Positions 1 through 12,600 of a stretch of 64,000 nucleotides of DNA are shown here, in pieces. Within the stretch, counting starts at the first letter, position 1, and each line of letters starts with the position of its first letter. The translations under genes and the position numbers were made by a program. This stretch comes from Ceratodon purpureus (Eukaryota; Streptophyta; Bryopsida; Pseudoditrichales; Ditrichaceae): contig CM026426.1 in NCBI GenBank assembly GCA_014871385.1, positions 70,103,287 through 70,167,286 on the forward strand, in the 5' to 3' direction. Below the pieces are notes generated by a model, which was not told the origin of the DNA, searched no databases, and saw only the letters and a list, made by a program, of their open reading frames with translations.

Positions 1-1980
1 ATCAAATCTGCGGAAAATAACATAAAAATGTTAACTCTGTTGGATGGGGACTCAAAATTAATGCATTTCAACAGGAATTTTTCAAAGCTGTAGAAACCAA
101 TACAAAATAGTTGATTTTCTCTTGATTCGGACCGCGTTTTCTTGTAGTGCATGAACCCCTTGAAGTTCGGCGCTGCAACGCCATTGATCTCCATGACCAG
201 GTTCAGGTTTTTCCAGAAGACGAGGTGGGCCTCCGTGTCCTCGGACTGCATATCGCAAGTGGCAATTGTCATCACGCGGCAGTGGGTGGCATCGTACACA
301 TGGCACGCCATCGTCGACCAATCTTTCACGCGTTTTACATGGTCGAACATGATCCATGCGTTCTCCAAATCGCCACCACCTTGCATTCGGCTGACCAAGT
401 CGACACCACTTCCCGGCCCGACCTCCGACATCTTGAAGACGAAGACTTTGTCACGCATAGATCCCTGACTAGGAAACCTATTCTCCTGGACATACGCCCA
501 GAGACTGTTTCCACAGAGCTTGGTGATACCATCCATGATTCTCTACCTTCTGTATTTTTTGAAGGTGGCGACTTTGTTGCGGATGTTTGGTGACGCCATG
601 TCTTTGCATCGATGCAGAACAGGAACCAGCCTCCATCGTCAGCTTCCTCGGTGGTGCATCCTCAGGCTGTAGCAGGTAGCTCCCGATGAGGAGTTTGCTC
701 GCCTCCAAGACAACGGCGCTCTTCGTTGCTTTGTTATTCATCTCTACCTGCTCTTCTATTAAGCTACTAATTCTGCTTTAGAGTCTCTGTAGTCTCCAAC
801 TTTCACTGGATGATGATGTGTTCCTATGTGAATACAAGCTCTAGTCTGATTCGCTTTGCCCACTACGTAATAAATCTTAGCCTCGCATGTAGCTACACAT
901 GATGGAGATTCTTTACATACCTTGCACACCAGCGTGGATTCAAATGGGGGATGCTGATCCATGAGAAAGGCTTGCAGGGTACAGCCTTCGAACTCAGTCT
1001 CGTTAACCTCGAAGATCTTGGGAACACGCTTCAGGAACTCACACTCCTCGTTGGTGCAGCGCAGCCATCCCACGCAGTTGGAACTTTGAAAAGACAGTCC
1101 GAAGTCGTTTTTGATGTTTGTTGTAATGGTCTTGGTCCATCTGTGTCCGTTGTATTGTTTGTCCATTCCCTGCATTGACTTGGCGGCGAGCTTAGAGGAA
1201 CCTGCAGCAGCTGGGGGCAATTAAAAAAGAACCGGACCGTCAAACTTCGCGGGCAAGTACTCTACTCTCTCGTATCTAATAGTGGAATAGTCTATCTTCT
1301 TTAGAATGTTTTTTGACCCACGCGCCTTTGCAAGCTGTTGAAGGTGGGGGAAAATACTAACTGTGACTTGGGACAATGGAGGAGACACATTGGAAGGAGG
1401 AGCATCTGCGTGGACCTTAGGCACCAACTTGACGCGACTGACCTCGTCATCAGAGGAGAGAGGAATGAATGTCGGGGGAGGAGGTTTCTCTATGTCTGCA
1501 GTTTTAGTACCTGGCTCGACTTTGACCTTGACATCACGAGGTAAAAGAGTCTGAATTGTGCAAGTAGAAGAGCGACGGGGGGTGAGGATCTCAGTGGATG
1601 CAGCCATCAGAGAATCAGTAAGACCATAGACTCTATAGGATCCAGGGAAGAGTCTCCAGTGCAACATATTGTTCTCATCTCTCAATGAAGGTTGCCCGAG
1701 GGTGTGGGTAACATCGGCAGTAACGTCATCAAAGATTTCCTCCTCTATACTAGTAGAATCCTCACGGAAATGGAATCTGAGACTCAGGCGAAGAGAAGAC
1801 ACTGTAGCTAGACCATCGTCATCTACGCGAAACCTAAGAGGGATGCCCATGCCTTGGGCGTACAGACAGACCATCCCCATGTTTGCAGGCAACTCAGTGA
1901 TACTAGTGGAAGAAGGGAGGAGAGTGAGAGTACTAGCGAAGCAGTATTGCGAGAGCAAAGTGGGAGGAATGATGCATTGT
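1..1980 (-). pseudogene. Transposase-like zinc-cluster protein, decayed, 3' end beyond window
   Basis: Read right to left. One frame runs from about 1958 to 759 with a single TAA near 1221, then continues in pieces at 741-478 and about 470-110. The part after the TAA (1220-759) has a Cys/His cluster: CTNEEC, then CKVCKESPSC, then HIGTHHHPV. This is the kind of zinc-binding module found at the N-terminus of MULE-type transposases. The stretch at about 360-120 reads WIMFDHVKRVKDW, MTIATCDMQSEDTEAH and NGVAAPNFKGFM, which looks like the start of a transposase-like catalytic region. No ATG opens the first frame, so an upstream exon or a lost start is likely. I judge it a relic of a multicopy transposon-derived family; the exact superfamily is inferred, not proven. 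Confidence 0.6.
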
Positions 1981-2452
1981 TGTTGATCATTTTATTCAAG
2001 TTGGAATGTCCATGTGGACGACTAGATAATAATTCATTCTGTTATCTAACAAATGTATGATTCAAGAGAGACGGCGATAACTAATAAGAATGTTGCTTTT
2101 TGCTGGCCCAACTGTACTGGGTAGGAGTTTTTAGAACTACGCATTTAATATTTGAATCGTGGGACGGATTCTATTCGATGTGAAGTTTGGTGAGATTAGA
2201 GTGAGCCGTCAGTTGCTTCCATATTTGATACAAGTATTCCAGTGCTTAATTCAAATCTTTTATTATTTTGTGGACTTCGGATTCTCTCCATAATAATAGA
2301 TTGATCTCCTCAGCTTTAATTCAAAATGCATTTAATTATAGTTTCAAATAATTTAAGTAAGTTAAGCATAAGGTAAGTATTTAGGGCTGAGTCAGAGGGG
2401 TTGGGGGTTTGGGATATCTAAGATGAAGGGATTTTAGAAGGAGAGCCATGTT
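1981..2452. other. Spacer with no recognisable gene
   Basis: This stretch is AT-rich and its open frames are short and carry no motif I recognise. It separates the minus-strand transposase relic from the first plus-strand exon-like frame and could hold promoters for both. Confidence 0.5.
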
Positions 2453-3409
2453 GTGAGGAGAGCTGTATCGATAGTTAGACACATGAAGGAGAGTAGAAGG
2501 TCAGCTCCCTCCACTTATGTCACTCCCAATCGTAGAAGAAAATCGTATGGTACAGAGTTTACGAATATGAGAGCGAGGAAGAGGAGAGAATCGCGTAGAA
2601 AAGCGAAGTCGAAAGGCAACATTTTGAGTGCACCTCTGAAGAGACCGGGAGCTGGATTGCCTTTGGCTAAATTTTTTTGTAGCATTCGTAAACTCATTCT
2701 AGAGTCCATAGTAGAGGTGAAAGATGAGGTTTTAGAGGACATAGTAGTTGAGCATCAGGCGCATGAGGTAAGAAGTAGCGGGGAAAAACACATAGAGATG
2801 ACGGAAGAGCTAGGGTTCAATTCCAGTCCGACTTTGGAGACACCACAACCTTATATCAGTTTCAAGGACTCGTCAGCAAGGGAGACGAATTCAAATTCGG
2901 GAGGCAATTCTAATACCGAGGTAGTAAATTTTGTGCTTTACTGTTCTCAGTTTGTCCATTCATGTTTGATTCAGTGGATCAACTTAACAAACTCAAAACA
3001 GTGCCCGTGCTGCATAATCTATTTTTCATCGGTGAAGCTTTTAATGGCAAATGAGACGTAGTTCAAGTTTGAGTGAATGGATTTCGGAAACTAAATCTTG
3101 TCATTTTCTTTATTATTTGTTAAGAGGGACGACTAGATTAGTGTCGAGCAAGAGGTCAAAGGTGCACGGAGAGCAGTAGTGGATATAGAAGAGGATTCCG
3201 AGACAGAGGCATTAAGAGCCGTGGCTCGTAGAGTTGGGCGAGAAATTATGGAGGCGGGCGAAGGTGGGAAGGGGATTGCTTTTGAGGAAGCTGCAAGTCA
3301 TGCGGAGAGAAGGGACCCCGGAAGTGGGGAGGATGATGAATCTCTGGATACTTTGGTACTTACGTCCGAGAAAGATCTGGATGAGGGGTCGGCCCGGGGT
3401 ACGAAGGAG
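2453..3409 (+). pseudogene. Possible N-terminal exons of the ParB-like/methyltransferase gene
   Basis: Two plus-strand exon-like stretches. The first (2453 to about 2920) encodes a basic then mixed-charge segment (RRRKSYGTEF, RARKRRESRRKAKSKG) and ends at a plausible donor after ...NSNTE. The second opens after TTAG at 3141 and encodes an acidic segment (DIEEDSETEALRAV, GSGEDDESLDTL), ending at GAG|GTAAGC near 3409. The left edge of the 6.26-kb tandem duplication lies inside this second exon, at GATCTGGATGAG (3374). I recognise no domain. The assignment to the downstream gene rests on strand, splice signals and position only. The first frame has no ATG, so the true start is unknown. Confidence 0.35.
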
Positions 3410-3699
3410 GTAAGCATTCGAAGGAGGTAAGCATTCGGGAATGGGGGTTTGGGGTTTTTCTTGTAATTGTTAGGCTGAAGCTGATCCTTGAAGACGCGGA
3501 CTGAGAGGAACTGAGTGAGGAGGGTTGACGAGAGAAGTTGAGAGTAGTGTAGGAGGTGGAGAGGGATCAAATCGCAGTCGAGGGGTTTAAGGTGGGGGAA
3601 GAGGGGTATATGATGCCGACCGCGAGGGCAGAGTGTATGAGAGAGCCTCAGCAGGCGAGGAGCAAGGTGGGGCAAGGCGCACTGGAGAAGTTTGGTGAG

Positions 3700-6600
3700 C
3701 ACAAGGAGATGTAGGGCGCCATGGCCCCGGCCTCGGTGGTGGGGGTTGCGATCCCCCTTGCGGATTTTCATTTTTGTTCCGAAGAATGCAAGGCAGCCAC
3801 GGGCGCATTCGAAGCCCACATCCCCTCACAAGGAGGGGCGCAATATGAGGGAGGGGATTATAGGTGAGCAGAAGGTGATGTGGGCAGCCATGGCCGCGGC
3901 CTCAGTGGTGGGGGTTGCGAGCCTCCTTGCCGATTTTCAAGCATTGATTCCGCGAAATGCCAGGCAGCCACAGGCGCATTCGGAGCCGACATCTCCTCAC
4001 AAGGAGGGGGTGAATGTGGGGGAGGGGATGATTTGTATGCACAAGGAGATGTGGGCAGCCATGGCCGCGACCTCGGTGGTGGGGGTTGCGAGCCCCCTTG
4101 CGAATTTTCAAGCATTGGTTCCGGGGAATGCAAGATACCCAGGGGGCATTCGGAGCCGACATCCCTCACAATGAGGGGGTGAATGTGGAGGAGGGGATTA
4201 TTGGTATGCACAAGGAGATGTGGGCAGCCATGGCCAGGGCCTTGGTGGTGGGGGTTGCGAGCCCCCTTGCGGATTTTCAAGCATTGGTCTTGGAGAATGC
4301 CTGGCAGCCAGGGGGCATTCCGAGCCGACATCCCCTCACTAGGAGGGGCTCAATGTGGGCGAGGGGATTATTAGTATGCACAAGGACATGTGGGCAGCCA
4401 TGGCCGCAGCCTCGGTGGTGGGGGTTGCGAGCCCCCTTGCGATTTTTCAAGCATTGGTTCCGGGGAATGCAAGGCAGCCAGGGGGGCATTCAAAGCCGAC
4501 ATCCCCTCACAAGGAGGGGGTGAATGTATGGGAGGGGATTATTGGTATGCACAAGGAGATGTGGGCAGCCATCGCCGCGGCCTCGGTGTTGGGGGTTGCG
4601 AGCCTCCTTGCGGATTTTCAAGCAGTGGTTCATGGGAATGCAAGGCAGCCAGGGGCGCATTTGGAGCCGAGATCCCCTCACTAGGAGGGGGTGAATGTGG
4701 GGAGGGGATTATTTTTAATGCACAAAGAGATGAAGGCAGCCATGGCCGCAGCCTCCGTGGTGGGGGTTGCGAGCCCCCTTGCGGATTTTCAAGCATTTGT
4801 TCGATTGAATGCAAGGTAGCCTGGGCCGCATTCGGAGCCGACATCCCCTCACAACGAGGCGGTGAATGTGTTGGAGGGGAAGTTTGGTATGGAGAAGGAG
4901 ATGTAGGCAGCGATGGCCGCGGCCTCGGTGGTGGGGGTTGCGAGCCCCCTTGTGGATTTTCAAGCATTTGTTCCGGGGAATGCAAGGCAGCCAGGGCGGC
5001 ATTCAAAGCCGACATCCCCTCACAAGGAGGGGGTGAATGTATGGGAGGGGATTATTGGTATGCACAAGGAGATGTGGGCAGCCATGGCCGCGGCCTCGGT
5101 GGTGGGGGTTGCGAGCGTCCTTGCGGATTTTCAAGCAGTGGTTCATGGGAATGGAAGGCAGCCAGGGGCGCATTTGGAGCCGACATCCCCTCACAAGGAG
5201 AAGGTGAATGTGGGTGAGGGGATTATTTTTTATGCACAAAGAGATGACGGCAGCCATGGCCGCAGCCTCCGAGGTGGGGGTTGCGAGCCACCTTGCGAAT
5301 TTTCAAGCACTTGTACCAGGTAATGCATGGTAGCTAGGGGCCCATTCGGAGCCAACGTCCTCTCACAAGGAAGGGGTGAATGTGGGCGAGGGGATTACTG
5401 GTATAGACAAAGAGATGAGGGCAACCATGGCCACAGCCTTGGAGGTGGGGGTTGCGAGCCGATGCAGATTTTCAAGCACTGGTTCCGGGGAATGCAAGGC
5501 AGCCAGGGGCGCATTCGTAGCCGACATCCCCTCACAAGGAGGGGCTCAATGTGCGGGAGGGGATTATTGGTGAGCAGAAGGCGATGTCGGCAGCCATTGC
5601 CGCGGCCTCGGTGGTGGGGGTTGCTAGCCCCCTTGCGATTTTTAAAGCATTGGTTCCGGGGAATGCAAGGCAGCCAAGGGGGCATTCAAAGCCGACATCC
5701 CCTCACAATGAGGGGCTCAATGTTGGCGAGGGGATAATTAGTATGCACAAGGAGATGTGGGCAGCCATGGCCGCGGCCTCGGTGGTGGGGGTTGCGAGCC
5801 CCCTTGTGGATTTTCAAGCATTTGTTCCGGGGAATGCAAGGCAGCCAAGGCGGCATTCAAAGCCGACATCCCCTCACAAGGAGGGGGTGAATGTATGGGA
5901 GGGGATTATTGGTATGCACAAGGAGATGTGGGCAGCCATGGCCGCGGCCTCGGTGGTGGGGGTTGCGAGCCTCCTTGCGGATTTTCAAGCACGGGTTCAT
6001 GGGAATGCAAGGCAGCCAGGGGCGCATTTGGAGCCGACATCCCCTCACTAGGAGGAGGTGAATGTGGGCGAGGGGATTATTTTTAATGCACAAAGGGATG
6101 GAGGTTGTCATGGCCGCAGCCTTCGTGGTGGGGGTTGCGAGCCACCTTGCGGATTTTCAAGCATTTGTTCCATTGAATGCAAGGTTGCCGGGGCCGCATT
6201 CGGAGCCGACATCCCCTCAAAACGAGGCGGTGAATGAGTTGGAGGGGAAGTTTGGTATGCAGAAGGCGATGTCGGCAGCCATTGCCGCGGCCTCGGTGGT
6301 GGGGGTTGCGAGCCCCCTTGCGGATTTTCAAGCACTCGTACTAGGTAATGCATGGCAGCTAGGGTGCATTCGGAGCCGACGTCCCCTCCCAAGGAGGGGG
6401 TGAATGTGGGCGAGGGGATTATTGGTATACACAAAGAGATGAGGGCAACCATGGCCGGGGCCTCGGTGGAAGGGGTTGCGAGCCGATGCGGATTTTCAAG
6501 CACTGGTTCCGGGGAATGCAAGGCAGCCAGGGGGGCATTCGTAGCCGACATCCCCTCACAAGGAGGGGCTCAATGTAGGGGAGGGGATTATTGGTGAGCA

Positions 6601-7060
6601 CAAGAAGATCAGGGCAGCCCTGGCCGCGGCCTCGGTGGTGGGGGTTGCGAGCCTCCTTGCCGATTTCAAGCATTGGTTCCGGGGAATGCAAGCTAGATAG
6701 GGGCGCATTCGGAGCCGCTCTTTCATCACAAGGAGGGGGTGAATATGGGCGAGGGGATTATTGGTATGCACAAAGAGATGAGGGTAGCCATGGCCGCGGC
6801 CTTGGTGGTGGGGGTTGCGAGCCCCCTTGCAGATTTTCAAGCATTGGTTCATGGGAATGCAAGGCAGCCAGTGGCGCATTCGGAGCCGACATCTCCTTAG
6901 AAGGAGGGGCTCAATGTGGGGGAGGGGATTATTGCGAATCTGATGGAGTTGTGGACAGCTATGACCGCGGCCTCGGTGGTGGGGGTTGCAATAATGGTTT
7001 GGGCTACCGTGGCCGCGGCCTTGGTGGTGGAAGATTCGAGCCCCCTTGAGCCTCTTAGGG
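3700..7060 (+). repeat. GC-rich 171-bp tandem array, about 20 units, copy 1
   Basis: Anchors such as GTGGGCAGCC recur at 3880, 4051, 4220, 4390 and 4561, a period of 169-171 bp. Each unit carries the palindrome GGCCGCGGCC, the hairpin GGGGGTTGCGAGCCCCC and the hairpin CCCCTCACAAGGAGGGG. Because 171 is a multiple of three, the array stays open in several frames on both strands, giving periodic 57-residue ORFs. Between the donor at 3409 and the acceptor at 7170 it would sit in an intron, so I treat it as a satellite. A Gly/Cys-rich coding repeat cannot be fully excluded: the last unit merges into a GRGLGGG-type frame. Confidence 0.9.
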
Positions 7061-7170
7061 GCATAATTAATACACTTAGGGGAATGGTTTGTATTGATTT
7101 CAACTTCTCAATTCTTGTTGCTTGAAGTCTTTGATTGATATCTTATAATGTGCATACACTTTGTGTTGTA

Positions 7171-9650
7171 GGAGTTCACAGACGAATTCACGGCAAGTGA
7201 CTTCGATGGCCCAACTCCAGCAGAAACTGAGGTAATCTAATTATCTTTGCCATTTCTTTTTAACATTGCGTAGTATATTGAACATCTATTATTCTTTCTA
7301 ATTATGTTATAAAAACTTAGATGGAAACTGACATTGACTTTGTTCCTCTTCTCTAGGTATTCTCAGATGTACCCTTGTCCATCAGTTCCCCGATCTCAGT
7401 GATCAATGTTTCCGACCTCTCGGATTCATTTGATCAACCCTACTATAGGTGTAATTTAGGAAACCTTGCAGGTTTAGGTAGTGGACCTCTCGAGGTCCAC
7501 TCTCCTCAGTACATGCCTACGTCCCCTGTCTACGAGCCTACATCCCCGGGATATATGCCCACTTCTCCACGACTTGGTACCCCGCCAATGTCTCCACCTT
7601 CTCCTTCCTCCCCTATTAGAGTGAGGAGGCCTGCCCATGTTGTCTTCGCCCTCCCAGCGATATCGCCATTCCCTGTCTAGCAGACGAGGCGATTTTGGAA
7701 GAGGCGCCGTCACTGGAACTGCAGACAGGCTAGGGATTATTATAGTCGTGCACCACGCACATAGTGGCCTATGCTCTACTAATTACTACTTGATTTGATT
7801 CTCAAAAGAGATGTATCAGTCTAAGAAGCAATTCTTTTATTATTCTTTTTACTGTTTGATTTGCTTACGATCCTTGCCTTCGAATCAAGTCTAAATACGT
7901 ATGACCTTTGACAGGTAACTCAAACATAGGATCAGTTGCCAGCGCCATCTTGTCCTATTGATTTGACGAATGCAGTGGACAGTGAATTGGGACATAGGAA
8001 ACAGCACAAGCAAGACTCCATTGGCGTCATCAACGACCTCCGAATACTCCCAAAGACGAAGTCGCGTATCCTAGTTCCCCTTTGCAGGATGCTTTTAATG
8101 GCAAGAGAGCGACCTGTAGGAGAGATCGGAGTTCAACATTTGGAGCGACAGTTTGTCAAAGGCTACAGAGATGGAGACCGTGTCATGTACATTTCCATGT
8201 ACAACCACAAAGAGAAGACAACCGATGTCACTGAGGAGATCAAGGCTCACTGGAGCCCTTGTTGGCAAAAAGTCAATGATGCTTTCGAAGATGAGCTCTT
8301 GGCCGACTCCGACTAGAAGGAGTTCTATATGGGAAGATGTTTTATGTCTGGGAAGGTATTCTATGTCTGGGAAGGTAACCATCGCCTTGCCGCATGGTAC
8401 AGACATATCAACAATCATCACAGCGAAGATCCAGCGTGGCACATCTCCGTGCATTGCATTGTTCTTGACCCACGCGGTCATGTGGGAAACCTTCTTCATG
8501 CCATGCACGACATTAACTCGTAAGAACTTTATCCCTATTTATTGTCCCAACTTCTTGCAAGCTGCTTGAACTTGCACTTCTCGCCTTTAATTAACTACCA
8601 TCTTTTCAAGCAGGTCTACAGAGAATGATCACGTTAAGAGTAATCTTCCGGCAAAACTCTTTCGTATTCGCTCTTTCGGTGTGATGAAATTGGAGGAGTT
8701 CAAGGATCTCCTCACACCGGACGAGTATCAAATGTCTTTGAATCACAAACCATCAATTCCTGGATGGTTTACTTTGCCAACAAAAGTCTTCATCGCATTT
8801 CTTTATCGTCTAAGCACTTACTCCCCCCCCCCCCCCCTCACGCGTCTAAATGACATGATTTGTCTTGCTCTTGACACTCACAAGTTGATAATTTTATTTC
8901 CCAGAGAGGAATCGTTGCTGCTTCTGACGAAGCTGCCAGGATCTACAAGTAGAAACACCCATTCCAGAGCAAACTGCGTCAGGTATTTGGGATGCCATGT
9001 CTGCCGCTTCAACCACCATGGTCGACACCATTAAGAAGGACTTCACCAAGTACCTGGCCATTGCCAATCCCAAAAACGGTGATGACTTCCTTGCAGAGGT
9101 GAGTTTCTTGACATTTCTACTTTAGTTGTTCAATAAGTATTTAAGAAATCTAATTTTACCGTTCATGTAATGTTTATTTACCAGATCAATCGGCATTACA
9201 GTGAATTCTCCAAGCCGGAGATGACAGTGGAGAAGCTTCAGAAGATTGTTCCTGCAGCTGTTGATGCAAAATTTAAAGCGCGTTGGCTGAGGTGGTGGAA
9301 CTCTTCACCAAGTGCACGACAATCTTACAGATTTTTGCCCCACGACTTTAAGGAGGCCGACTTCGACCCTTGGTTGAACAAGGCAACATTCTAGGCTGGG
9401 GTATCGTACCTTCAAACTTCGTAATAATCACTAAAACCACTTCTTCTTTGTCCCATGTCAATATTTACCTCAACGACTTTACCTTTCTGTCGCAGATAGA
9501 GGATGCTGTTACCCGGGAGTTTGATGACATCTGCAAGACAGAGAACCTTGTCATTAAGTGGAAGTCTTTCCCGGGAGTTATGCGGCCGGACGCATATGTG
9601 GAGAGTTGGCGTATTCGCCTTTGGGAAAATGCAAATTACATGATTCTGAT
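7171..9650 (+). pseudogene. ParB-like exons of the methyltransferase gene, copy 1 (3' part absent)
   Basis: This is the same exon series as at 13429-15904: EFTDEFTASDFDGP, the CTD-like heptad exon (about 7358-7680), the ParB-like exon (7915 to about 8520) and helical exons up to about 9650. It then stops abruptly at the duplication junction instead of running on into the methyltransferase. The ParB-like exon reads GYRDGDRVMYIS and later FYVWEGNHRLAAW. In-frame stops lie at about 7927-7929 and after LLADSD at 8314-8316, exactly as in copy 2. With no methyltransferase half, this copy can at most give a truncated product or be skipped as intron. Confidence 0.7.
7498..7587 (+). other. Three CTD-like heptads (YxPTSPx) in an exon, copy 1
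   Basis: The exon encodes YMPTSPV, YEPTSPG and YMPTSPR in direct tandem, followed by TPPMSPPSPSSP. These match the RNA polymerase II C-terminal domain consensus YSPTSPS except that Ser2 is Met or Glu and Ser7 varies. The same segment recurs at 13756-13845 in copy 2. The sequence match is plain; a functional link to the CTD is only a possibility. Confidence 0.75.
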
Positions 9651-9654
9651 GAGG

Positions 9655-12600
9655 GATCTGGATGAGGGGTCGGCTACGAAGGAGGTAAGCATTCGGGAAT
9701 GGGGGTTTGGGGTTTTTCTTGTAATTGTTAGGCTGAAGCTGATCCTTGAAGACGCGGACTGAGAGGAACTGAGTGAGGAGGGTTGACGAGAGAAGTTGAG
9801 AGTAGTGTAGGAGGTGGAGAGGGATCAAATCGCAGTCGAGGGGTTTAAGGTGGGGGAAGAGGGGTATATGATGCCGACCGCGAGGGCAGAGTGTATGAGA
9901 GAGCCTCAGCAGGCGAGGAGCAAGGTGGGGCAAGGCGCACTGGAGAAGTTTGGTGAGCACAAGGAGATGTAGGGCGCCATGGCCCCGGCCTCGGTGGTGG
10001 GGGTTGCGATCCCCCTTGCGGATTTTCATTTTTGTTCCGAAGAATGCAAGGCAGCCACGGGCGCATTCGAAGCCCACATCCCCTCACAAGGAGGGGCGCA
10101 ATATGAGGGAGGGGATTATAGGTGAGCAGAAGGTGATGTGGGCAGCCATGGCCGCGGCCTCAGTGGTGGGGGTTGCGAGCCTCCTTGCCGATTTTCAAGC
10201 ATTGATTCCGCGAAATGCCAGGCAGCCACAGGCGCATTCGGAGCCGACATCTCCTCACAAGGAGGGGGTGAATGTGGGGGAGGGGATGATTTGTATGCAC
10301 AAGGAGATGTGGGCAGCCATGGCCGCGACCTCGGTGGTGGGGGTTGCGAGCCCCCTTGCGAATTTTCAAGCATTGGTTCCGGGGAATGCAAGATACCCAG
10401 GGGGCATTCGGAGCCGACATCCCTCACAATGAGGGGGTGAATGTGGAGGAGGGGATTATTGGTATGCACAAGGAGATGTGGGCAGCCATGGCCAGGGCCT
10501 TGGTGGTGGGGGTTGCGAGCCCCCTTGCGGATTTTCAAGCATTGGTCTTGGAGAATGCCTGGCAGCCAGGGGGCATTCCGAGCCGACATCCCCTCACTAG
10601 GAGGGGCTCAATGTGGGCGAGGGGATTATTAGTATGCACAAGGACATGTGGGCAGCCATGGCCGCAGCCTCGGTGGTGGGGGTTGCGAGCCCCCTTGCGA
10701 TTTTTCAAGCATTGGTTCCGGGGAATGCAAGGCAGCCAGGGGGGCATTCAAAGCCGACATCCCCTCACAAGGAGGGGGTGAATGTATGGGAGGGGATTAT
10801 TGGTATGCACAAGGAGATGTGGGCAGCCATCGCCGCGGCCTCGGTGTTGGGGGTTGCGAGCCTCCTTGCGGATTTTCAAGCAGTGGTTCATGGGAATGCA
10901 AGGCAGCCAGGGGCGCATTTGGAGCCGAGATCCCCTCACTAGGAGGGGGTGAATGTGGGGAGGGGATTATTTTTAATGCACAAAGAGATGAAGGCAGCCA
11001 TGGCCGCAGCCTCCGTGGTGGGGGTTGCGAGCCCCCTTGCGGATTTTCAAGCATTTGTTCGATTGAATGCAAGGTAGCCTGGGCCGCATTCGGAGCCGAC
11101 ATCCCCTCACAACGAGGCGGTGAATGTGTTGGAGGGGAAGTTTGGTATGGAGAAGGAGATGTAGGCAGCGATGGCCGCGGCCTCGGTGGTGGGGGTTGCG
11201 AGCCCCCTTGTGGATTTTCAAGCATTTGTTCCGGGGAATGCAAGGCAGCCAGGGCGGCATTCAAAGCCGACATCCCCTCACAAGGAGGGGGTGAATGTAT
11301 GGGAGGGGATTATTGGTATGCACAAGGAGATGTGGGCAGCCATGGCCGCGGCCTCGGTGGTGGGGGTTGCGAGCGTCCTTGCGGATTTTCAAGCAGTGGT
11401 TCATGGGAATGGAAGGCAGCCAGGGGCGCATTTGGAGCCGACATCCCCTCACAAGGAGAAGGTGAATGTGGGTGAGGGGATTATTTTTTATGCACAAAGA
11501 GATGACGGCAGCCATGGCCGCAGCCTCCGAGGTGGGGGTTGCGAGCCACCTTGCGAATTTTCAAGCACTTGTACCAGGTAATGCATGGTAGCTAGGGGCC
11601 CATTCGGAGCCAACGTCCTCTCACAAGGAAGGGGTGAATGTGGGCGAGGGGATTACTGGTATAGACAAAGAGATGAGGGCAACCATGGCCACAGCCTTGG
11701 AGGTGGGGGTTGCGAGCCGATGCAGATTTTCAAGCACTGGTTCCGGGGAATGCAAGGCAGCCAGGGGCGCATTCGTAGCCGACATCCCCTCACAAGGAGG
11801 GGCTCAATGTGCGGGAGGGGATTATTGGTGAGCAGAAGGCGATGTCGGCAGCCATTGCCGCGGCCTCGGTGGTGGGGGTTGCTAGCCCCCTTGCGATTTT
11901 TAAAGCATTGGTTCCGGGGAATGCAAGGCAGCCAAGGGGGCATTCAAAGCCGACATCCCCTCACAATGAGGGGCTCAATGTTGGCGAGGGGATAATTAGT
12001 ATGCACAAGGAGATGTGGGCAGCCATGGCCGCGGCCTCGGTGGTGGGGGTTGCGAGCCCCCTTGTGGATTTTCAAGCATTTGTTCCGGGGAATGCAAGGC
12101 AGCCAAGGCGGCATTCAAAGCCGACATCCCCTCACAAGGAGGGGGTGAATGTATGGGAGGGGATTATTGGTATGCACAAGGAGATGTGGGCAGCCATGGC
12201 CGCGGCCTCGGTGGTGGGGGTTGCGAGCCTCCTTGCGGATTTTCAAGCACGGGTTCATGGGAATGCAAGGCAGCCAGGGGCGCATTTGGAGCCGACATCC
12301 CCTCACTAGGAGGAGGTGAATGTGGGCGAGGGGATTATTTTTAATGCACAAAGGGATGGAGGTTGTCATGGCCGCAGCCTTCGTGGTGGGGGTTGCGAGC
12401 CACCTTGCGGATTTTCAAGCATTTGTTCCATTGAATGCAAGGTTGCCGGGGCCGCATTCGGAGCCGACATCCCCTCAAAACGAGGCGGTGAATGAGTTGG
12501 AGGGGAAGTTTGGTATGCAGAAGGCGATGTCGGCAGCCATTGCCGCGGCCTCGGTGGTGGGGGTTGCGAGCCCCCTTGCGGATTTTCAAGCACTCGTACT

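Larger units (their letters stand above)
3374..9650 (+). repeat. Tandem segmental duplication, copy 1
   Basis: This block is repeated immediately to the right with a constant offset of 6258 bp over almost its whole length. Differences I can see: a C-run of 15 here against 11 in copy 2 (near 8823 and 15081), one A/G change (6577 versus 12835), and 23 extra bases at the left edge here (about 3394-3434) made of a 17-bp local repeat plus 6 bp. The two copies share the same in-frame stops, so the gene was already broken before it duplicated. Confidence 0.95.

Noticed and set aside
3692..7049. Dozens of overlapping ORFs on both strands with repeated motifs such as MHKEMWAAMAAASVVGVASPL-like or GGGGCEPPCGF-like units
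   Set aside because: They come from the 171-bp tandem repeat, whose length is a multiple of three, so several frames stay open at once. Splice context places the array in an intron. The same holds for 9950-13307.
3700..7060. Link to primate alpha satellite because of the 171-bp unit
   Set aside because: Sequence is GC-rich and unrelated; the equal length is coincidence.
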